DNA from: Conchocele bisecta
Lineage: Eukaryota > Mollusca > Bivalvia > Lucinida > Thyasiridae
Length of the DNA: 64,000 bases
Reading direction: 5' to 3'
Assembly (NCBI GenBank): GCA_029237695.1
Contig: CM055274.1
Coordinates: 16,729,505 to 16,793,504, forward strand
The translations under genes and the position numbers were made by a program. Position 1 is the stretch's first letter. Each line of letters begins with the position of its first letter. Below are positions 35,801-44,800 of this stretch, piece by piece. Below the pieces are notes generated by a model. The model was given only the letters and a program-made list of their open reading frames with translations, was not told the origin of the DNA and ran no database searches.

Positions 35801-38800
35801 ATGCATTATAATATATTTAATATCAAGCAATGGCTGTTTATTTTTAACAAATAAAATTAGTATTTACTTAGTGTATTAATTTAAAATTACCCCCCACCCA
35901 AAATAAAAGCACAGGTAGAAGTAAGAGAGCAAGGTCTGTGTAAATACATTAAATACACCCGAAGAGTATGTAAGTGAAGAAAATAAGTTAAGAAATGTTT
36001 CTTTTTACTCCCTGTTATATGAGAATACAAGGTGGCCCAGTTTGTATAGGCCGTACTGAAGAACACCCCCAACACCCCCCCCCCCCCCCCCTGTAGTTTG
36101 AGGCAGACATTTGCGCTGTCATATTCTAGTACAGTATGGAATATATCGTTGCAGAGGTCTTTCGTCTATTATCTACCTACCTTCTGCCATAGATGACAAT
36201 TATACAAACTGGTTGACTCTTTCGTTAGAAGCCATTGTCTCAGGGCCCTCAAAATACGACCCAATAAAGCTGAGACACATTGTCCTCTCATATAACAGAG
36301 AGTAAACAGAAACATTCCTTAACCCTTTCACTGATATGTTAAATTTTGCAATCAATCCAACCGTCACACAATGATTTTCAGACTAGTCCATTTATGGAAA
36401 GGGGATATTTTCTGTCCTCAAAAATATGAAAATTACTTTCAAAAAGTGCAGATACTGATGAGATGGCTCGTTAAGAGCCGGCTCATCTGGATCTGCACTG
36501 TTTGCATAAACCGCTATAGCAGTCTTTCGTGTTCAAAGGGTTAATTTATTTGTTTCACTTACTCACTCATACTATTTGGTATATTGAATGTATTTTATAG
36601 ACCTTACACCAATACTTCAACCTGTGCTTCAAAGGGCACTTAGCTGGATTAGTGTACAAAGCGATATTGGTGAAATTGTCTACACGAGCTTGACTGGTAA
36701 CAATGTGAAAGTGAATGTGGTTAACGTCCCAGCAACAGCTAAGGTCATATAAAGATGGGACCTCGGTTTCAAGTCTCGTCCGAAAGACCAAGACTGGCTA
36801 CAAACCCTTTTTCTCCAGTGAGGGCTGCGTAGTAGCAGAGAGTGTTTCTATCAAAATATATGTACAACTTATTGTTCACATATTGGATTTTTAAGGAATT
36901 AAATGGAAGCTGTAGTGACCGCAGAATTTAGTTCCTGAAAAATCCAATATGTGAACTATAACCTATTTATAGTTCAGCCAAGTTTACTATGCATCTCCAA
37001 TCAGAGTATGGATTTTCCATTTCCTGTCAAACAATTACCGATTAAATAACTTATTGGGGTTAAATCTTGCAATATCGATGGTCTAGTAACATAAGGTCGT
37101 AAGTGCTATGCTTTAGCATAGCACTTACGACCTTATGTTACTAGACCATCGATATGTGAAATAAGTGGAGCTCGATACTGACCTGCGATTGGCTTAGAAA
37201 GTAGGGTGAACTATAAGGATCCTTATCAGCCTGCAGGATGGTACTAGTAGATCAGGTGCTATACTGGCCACAATGACCATAAGCATAAGCTTTTAACCCT
37301 TTCAACACTACCGACCTCTTTAGCAGTGTTTGCAAACAGTGTTTTTTTGTTTGTTTGTTGGGGTTTAACGGCCTATTAACAGCGAAGGTCATTTAAGGCC
37401 GGGTCAATGGGTTTAGTACTAAATCCCATATATTACCTGTTCAAGTACATGTACAAATGGGGGGAAAATCCCAGTCAGAACTGAATATTTACAATAACAA
37501 AAAATATATTCAGCCCTGAAATCAAAATAATCCTGATCTGATGCCAGGTCCTCGCCACACCAGAATCACTTGGCCCCCTCCCAAAATCAGTAGGGTCAGT
37601 AATAATCTTAATGGGCAATAACCCAATTCAACTTCCAGGTAACAAAAGAGCCAAAGATAAAAACGTACCGGAGGGCCAAACCAGGCAAATCGTGACTCAT
37701 ATAAGGAGGAACCCCTACCGTTAATTTATGCCGTCGCGTTCACCCGATCAACCACGAGCTGGATCAACCACGAGCTGTCTCATCAGGATCTGCACTTTTT
37801 TGCAAGTATTTTTTTTATATTGTTTAGAAATTGTCTATAACACCCCCATATAAATGAATTAGTCTGAAAATCATTTTGTGATAAGTGGATTGGTCCTTAA
37901 TAAACATATATATGACAATCCATTCCAATTAGTTAGGGTTGAAAGGGTTAAACAGGTGGGTGAGTGGGCAGGAGCTAGACTGTCCACAATGACTGTACCT
38001 ACTGACAGCATGCCGTTAAACAGGTGGGTGATACAGTTGGCCCCGCGACGTATTGCCTCCTCACCCGTCACCAGATCTGTCGTTGTGTGTCCTGCAGGCA
38101 CAGATGCATATTCAAACTAGGTATTATGTTTGTAAAACATGGATATGCGCCAATGGCATACAGAACTCTAACTAGAGATTGTGTGTAAAAAAAGAAAACT
38201 TTAAATTTACACAAATTCATTGGAGAAAGTCTTACAAACTTTATGAGGTAAGTAAATTGCTAAGTGTTTCAGCACCATTTTGAAAGTTGCAAAGGTCAAG
38301 GTCATGTAATTGGTGGTGTAATTGTGTCACACATGTTCAGGTGAATGAAGTGTCCAAATATTAAAGCAATCCTTCAAGTAATATTGGAAGATATTACATG
38401 ATGGAGAACCTCTTCGACGTAACAAAATGGCTATGTGTTTCAGCACCATTTCAAAGGTCACAAAGGCCAAGGTCATGTCATTCGTGGTGCGAGTGTGTCA
38501 CACATGTTCAGGTGAATGAACTTTCCAAATAATAAAGCAATTCTTCAAGTATTATTGAATATATTACATGATGGAGAAACTCTTACAAAATTGTTGACGT
38601 AAATGTACACGGATGAACGGAACCTCAAGAGCAACGTAATATGCCACCTTTGCTATTGCACAGTGGGTATAACTAGAGCAAGGGAGCAGAGCTCCAGATA
38701 AGCTGCGTATTTGCTTAAATACCCAATTAAAATTGCCAAAAAAACAATTAAAATCAGAAGTAGCGAGTATCAAAAAGCAATACAAAAATTGTGGTACCTT

Positions 38801-41800
38801 TATTGCAGAAAACAATCAACAAACCACAAATATAGCATATTTTTCTTATTTTCCATGAAAACACATCTTGGTATTTCATCAGAATTGTCTCCAAGGAGAC
38901 AATTCTAATGAAATGCCAAGACATGTTTTCATTTTGAAGCAAAATATTCAATAATTGCTGTCTGTTGACGTGTAAACAGTAGTGTGATTATATTTTACCC
39001 AATTAAAATTTTGAAATACCCAATTGCTTCAGAAATGATGGAGTGACAACACTCAATTACTAATTCCTTATCTGGAGCCCTGAGGGAGCACGATACCATC
39101 GGCCACTGCCGGGACCGACAAACAAGAATTCTGACACGGAAGCGGTGTCGCGCCTGCCGAGGCATTTGACTGTAACATGATCATGGGCACAAAAAAGGTC
39201 AAGGTCATGTTAATGACAGCATGAGTCTGTTCTAAATACTTACATGTATCAAGTGTCCAGATATTGTAGCAATCCATAATGTAATATTAAAGTTATATGA
39301 TGATAAATAAACTTGTACAAACTGTTTAATGTCGCGCCAGCCGAGGCATTTGACCGCAACACGATCATGGGCATGTGCTAAAAACCATCAGAGAAGTGCA
39401 TACTTAAAACATGAAAAAGGTCAAGGTTCAAGAAACATTTTGACATTAAAAATGGCAAAGGGTTTCCACAAACATGTGATGGTCAAAAAGGTCAAGGTCA
39501 TGTTGATGGCCACATGAGAGTGTTCCAAATGCTTACATGTATCAAGTGTCCAAATATTGAAGCAATCCAGCAAGTAATATTAATGTTATATGATGATGAA
39601 GAAACTTGTACAAACTTTTTGACGCAAACAAAATGGTTAAGTATTTCTGCAAAAATGCGACACCTTCCGGCCTTCGTCCAGTATTCCCGCGACTTTTCCA
39701 AGTTTATACCCCGATAAATTCCACAAAAACAAAAAGGCCCATTCATTCCTATAATTTACATAACACAACAATTGAGGGATATGGCGATAGTAAACTCCTT
39801 TGCAGAAATATAGCAAATGATAAAACAATACAAACGCTACCAGTCTATAGCCTAGGCATATGTTGCATAGTAACAGAAATGTAAGCGAAGTCATGCATCA
39901 ATGACTGCACAAAATCATGCCCAATATGACACAGGGGTCAGCTATCAAAATTCCCTTGCTCTACATGTATAGCATGTACATGCATACATTTGTACATCGT
40001 TGCAATCGTCGTTACGCACAGTTTATAACCGGATTACATTGTGTAGGGCCATTATGGAGCGACGTCGACGTCTGACGGACGAACAACGTTGGCAAATTAT
40101 TGGTCATCTCAACATTGGCCACCTTCAATCTAATGCTGCTCGTCGGTTTAGAGTCTCTCAAATCAATATCCATATCCCTCAATTGTTGTCTTATGTATAT
40201 ATGATGATGAAGAAACTTGTACAAACCTTTTGACATAAACAAATGGCTAAGTGTTTCCACAACCACGTGAAGGTTAAAAAGGTCAAGGTCATGTTAATGG
40301 GGGAATAAGTGCATTCCAAATGCTCAAATGTATCAAGTGTCCAAATATTATAGCAAATCCATCCATTAATATTAAAGTTATATGATGGTGACGAAACTTG
40401 TACAAACTTTTTGATGCCAAAAAAAGTTAAGAGTTTCCGCAAAAATGTGAAGGTAAAAAAGGTCATGTTAATGGCAGTATGAGTGTGTTCCATATTCTCA
40501 CATGTGTCAAGTGAAGCAATCCATAAAGAAATATTAAAGTTATATCATAATGAAGAAACTTGTACAAACTTTTTGACATTGTTGACGGGGACGACGACGC
40601 GGACGATGGAAAAAGCGGCGACTATAGCCGTGCCTTCTGCTAAAGCAGGCGCGACAATAAAATTTTAACGTTTTAACTTTTTTGTTTCAAATCAAATTTT
40701 GAAAATCAATATGCTTCATCGTCTTGCCGTGGTAAACATGTATACCAAATTTGGTTATGATCCGTCAAGTAGAACTCTAGTTATTGTGTGGACAAGCTCT
40801 GACTGCCCGCAGTATAAGATGAATACACAATACATCCCGTTTTTTCAAACGAGTATAAAAATTCATATGGGTTAAAAGTGCATCAATGTTGCACCTTAGA
40901 TTGAACACTGAATTACCTAAAGCCACTTTAATGCCTCTTTTGCATAGTTCTTCAATGATCTCTCCAGATCGTTCCAATTCCGGGGCCAACGTTACTATGG
41001 CGACCTTGTCAAGGCTACCGTAGGTATCCAAAACTTCTTGGAATCCATTTTTCAATGTTCTGATATCCTGTTCATGGTGAGCGCCCTTCTTTAACACGCT
41101 TATAAATGGTCCCTCCAGGTGGAGACCTATCAAATGGGAAGATGTGTTGCCATTAACCCATTTCAGTCTAAGGATACTATGATTTTTGTTGAAAAAATCT
41201 CATTATTTTGTTCATTCATCGATAAAGGTATATGTTGTTACCACTCATTTGAACCGTCTCATCGAGACGGTTCAAATGAGTGGTTACAACATATACTTTC
41301 GAAAGGAAATAAAGAAAATAGGGATTTTTTTCTCTCAAAAGGTTCATACCGGTACTACTAAAAGCGTATCCAGTCTGTAATGGGTTAATACATGGTTTAA
41401 ACTTTAAAAGGCGGGAACCAAAAAATGTCGTCTGCTGATTTTTCATTTTTCTCTTATTCCTTTGCAAAAACATATTTTGGCAGTGCATGAGAATTGTCTT
41501 CATACATTGTCAATACAATCATGATTTCATTGAGAAAAACAACAGAAAATACAAAATAAACAGCAGATGACAAAACATAATTAGGTGCCGTAAGAGTTAA
41601 CAGGGTTGTACATTTATTTTGAAATACAGCCAAACCTCTCTAAATCGGACAACCAGAAAATATGCGTGTTTAATTGTAATGAGTGTCATTGCGATGTATC
41701 TATGATGAAAGTGTTCCTGTTCTATGTCATGTCTAAGCTGTGCTCATTTCTGCCAATCAAACTATTTGCCTATCAAACTATTTGCCAATCAAATTATTTG

Positions 41801-44800
41801 AATTTGACTACAAATTCTAAGAATGTCCTCTAATAGCACAGGCCATGACGAGTCACAAAGGATTCAACGCTACTTTCATTGGTGTCCTTTTGAGTGTCCT
41901 TTTGAAGTATATTAGTTTCGGCTCCAAAACAAGTATTTTCCCACAATGTATCCAGGCGCGGATCTAGGATTTCGGGTTGGGGGGGGGGGGGGGGACGTAA
42001 CTATTTTGCAATACTTGACTATATTATCGAACTATATTATTGCAAAATAGTCGACCGAGCAGAGCTGGGGATAGCGCTAGGGGGGTCCGGGGGGCATTCC
42101 GGGGGCATTCCCTCTAATAGCACAGGCCATGACGAGTCACAAAGGATTCAACGCTACTTTCCTTGGTGAGTAATTGTTCAGCGAGCCTCGGAATTACTAC
42201 ATGCTTCCTAGCCGTACCTGAGATGTCAAAAGATGTTATTTTCTACCAGGTAACAAACTTTGCATTAGCCCCATTTGCCCATCATATGTTACCTGATAAA
42301 TATATGGTAATACAATGTGAGTGTCCTTTTGAAGTATATTAGTTTCGGCTCCAAAACAAGTATTTTCCCACAATGTATCCAGGCGCAGATCCAGGATTTC
42401 GGGTTAGGGGGAGCATAGCTCGTTCGATAATAGTCAAGTATTGCAAAATAGTCGACCGAGCAGAGCTGGGGATAGCGCTAGGGGGGTCCGGGGGCATTCC
42501 CCCACCCCTGGAAAACTTTTGAAATAACGACTGAAATATGCAGGGAATACATGGCACTTGGCATGAAACGTGCCTTGTAAACAATCTTTACTCTGCGAAT
42601 TTTAGGGGGCGCACGCCGGGTCCACCCCCCCCTGAATCCGCCCATGGCATCATAAAACCTGCTAAATGGAATATCATGCGAGTTTATTCTGCTATCAAGG
42701 TTCAGCTCGGCAAGCCTCAAAATTCCTACACGTTTCCTAGCCTGGCCTTATATGAGACAAGCCATGCGATTTTGTACCTTCTGACAACTGCGTTATTTCA
42801 TGAAATACATTTACAAAATTTAACAAATTTTCCATATTGAAGTCAAAAGTTGACAAAAATTTCAGAGTACATATTCCGCATGAAATTTGTGTCAACTTCT
42901 GAAGTCATTTACGGAAAATATCACATTTTCTGTAAATATATTTCATGAAATAGCAGAGATATGGTATCATGTATGTCTAATTCGGGTGGCTCGTTTGCAG
43001 ATTTTGTGACTCACCAATAACACCGGCCCCATCCTTGCTGCCATCACACACATCCACTGACGGAATAATCTGGACAAATGATAAATATATATATAGCTGT
43101 GACTGGAGAAATGGGGCTTATGGGCTTTATAGCTCCCGATCAAATAACACACTCCTGATAACCATCTAATTGCATGTTGGAGGTGTTTTATTGATGGAAT
43201 GGCGAACAGTGCAGATCCTGATCAGACTGTGCGGATGCACAGGCTGATCTGGATCTACACTAGTTGCAAAATCACATGACCTGTCTCATATATAGATCTC
43301 TGTTTAAACACCCTACAGGAGTAGTTTACTGTTTGCCCTAGTTTCTCGACCAATGAAAGAAGATCAATTAGTCTCAGTTAATTGCATATTGCGATGCTTT
43401 CGTCAATATCTATTAAATTAATAATTAAATATTGCAATTTATCCCGTCAACACAGTGCGTATGTGCCGTGAAACCCGGTGCCGTGAAACATTTTTGTTAT
43501 CCAGTCAATACAACTTTTGCATTTTACAGCCATTTAGGTGTTGACGGGATAAATAGAATAGTAAGTTAGTGCCGTGAATGGGAAAAAATATCTGGCGAAG
43601 CACGGAAACGGGATGTGCTCGGCAGAGCCTCGCCCATCCCGTTTCCTGAGCCTTGCCAGATATTTTTTCCCATTCACGGCACTAACCTACTATTCTCTAT
43701 CTATTTTCCTTATTTCTGAACCAAAGTATATGTTGCGACCACTCATTTGAATCGTCTCGGCGAGACGGTTCAAATGAGTGGTCACAACATATACTTCTGA
43801 TGAGAAATAAAGAAATTCCTGAGCGTTGCTGGATATTTTTTCCCATTCACGGCACTAACCTACTATTCTCTATAACTCAAAAGTTATATTTCCAACCACA
43901 GGCGCCGCCTTGTAGATGTAATTTCCTGTGATGAGCACCATGTGTATTATTGAATTGGCGTCACATAATAGTATCGTAATTGGAAAACATGTTTATGGCA
44001 GTACTCAATTCTAATAGACGTGTGCCCACGATGGGGCGGGGACAAACAATAAGTTAGTTATAGTTCACATATTTCATGTTTAATAAACTAATTAAATGTC
44101 TTCGCTCGCTATGCTCGTTCAAAAGTAATTTGTTAAAAATTAAATATGTAAGCTATAACTTAATTAAACTGACAATGTAAGTGATTGTATGTATCGCATC
44201 ACCTTGTGGTAGACATCCGGGGGACTAGTGATGATGGTCGGGCAGAATGAGGTGACCCCGTGACCCAACAGCCCCTTGGCCACCTTCCTCACGCCGGCCC
44301 CCGTGTCCCCTTCCGCCAGCGAGAAATCTTCACCAAATGCCCCTGCAATAATGTGCTATATTAAGCCATGGTGTAATCCAGAGCTCCAGATAAGGTGCGT
44401 ATTGGCATATTTTAAGTACTTATTTTAACAGAATACGCATTGATTATCAACAGTGGGAGCAAAAGATACTCACAGCAAAGTGAAAATACGTATTGATTTT
44501 TAAATTGGAAAGTGAAAATACTGTAATAAAGTTGAAAACATACTTAGTTGAGCTGTAAAAAGCAAAAACTGTTTGCAACTCAAAAAAGTAAATTTTCAAC
44601 AACTGAAAATCAATAATTCATTTGTAACTAGAAAATGTGTTCATAGAACACGGATGCCCCACAAATCGCTTTGACAATAAATGAGGCCAAATTTACCCGA
44701 GCGTTAAAGTTTCGTGACGGACGGACAGACGGACGTTCTTACAGTACTATACTTATGTGGCTTATCACATGTTAAATATTAGCCACATAAAACGATTTTT

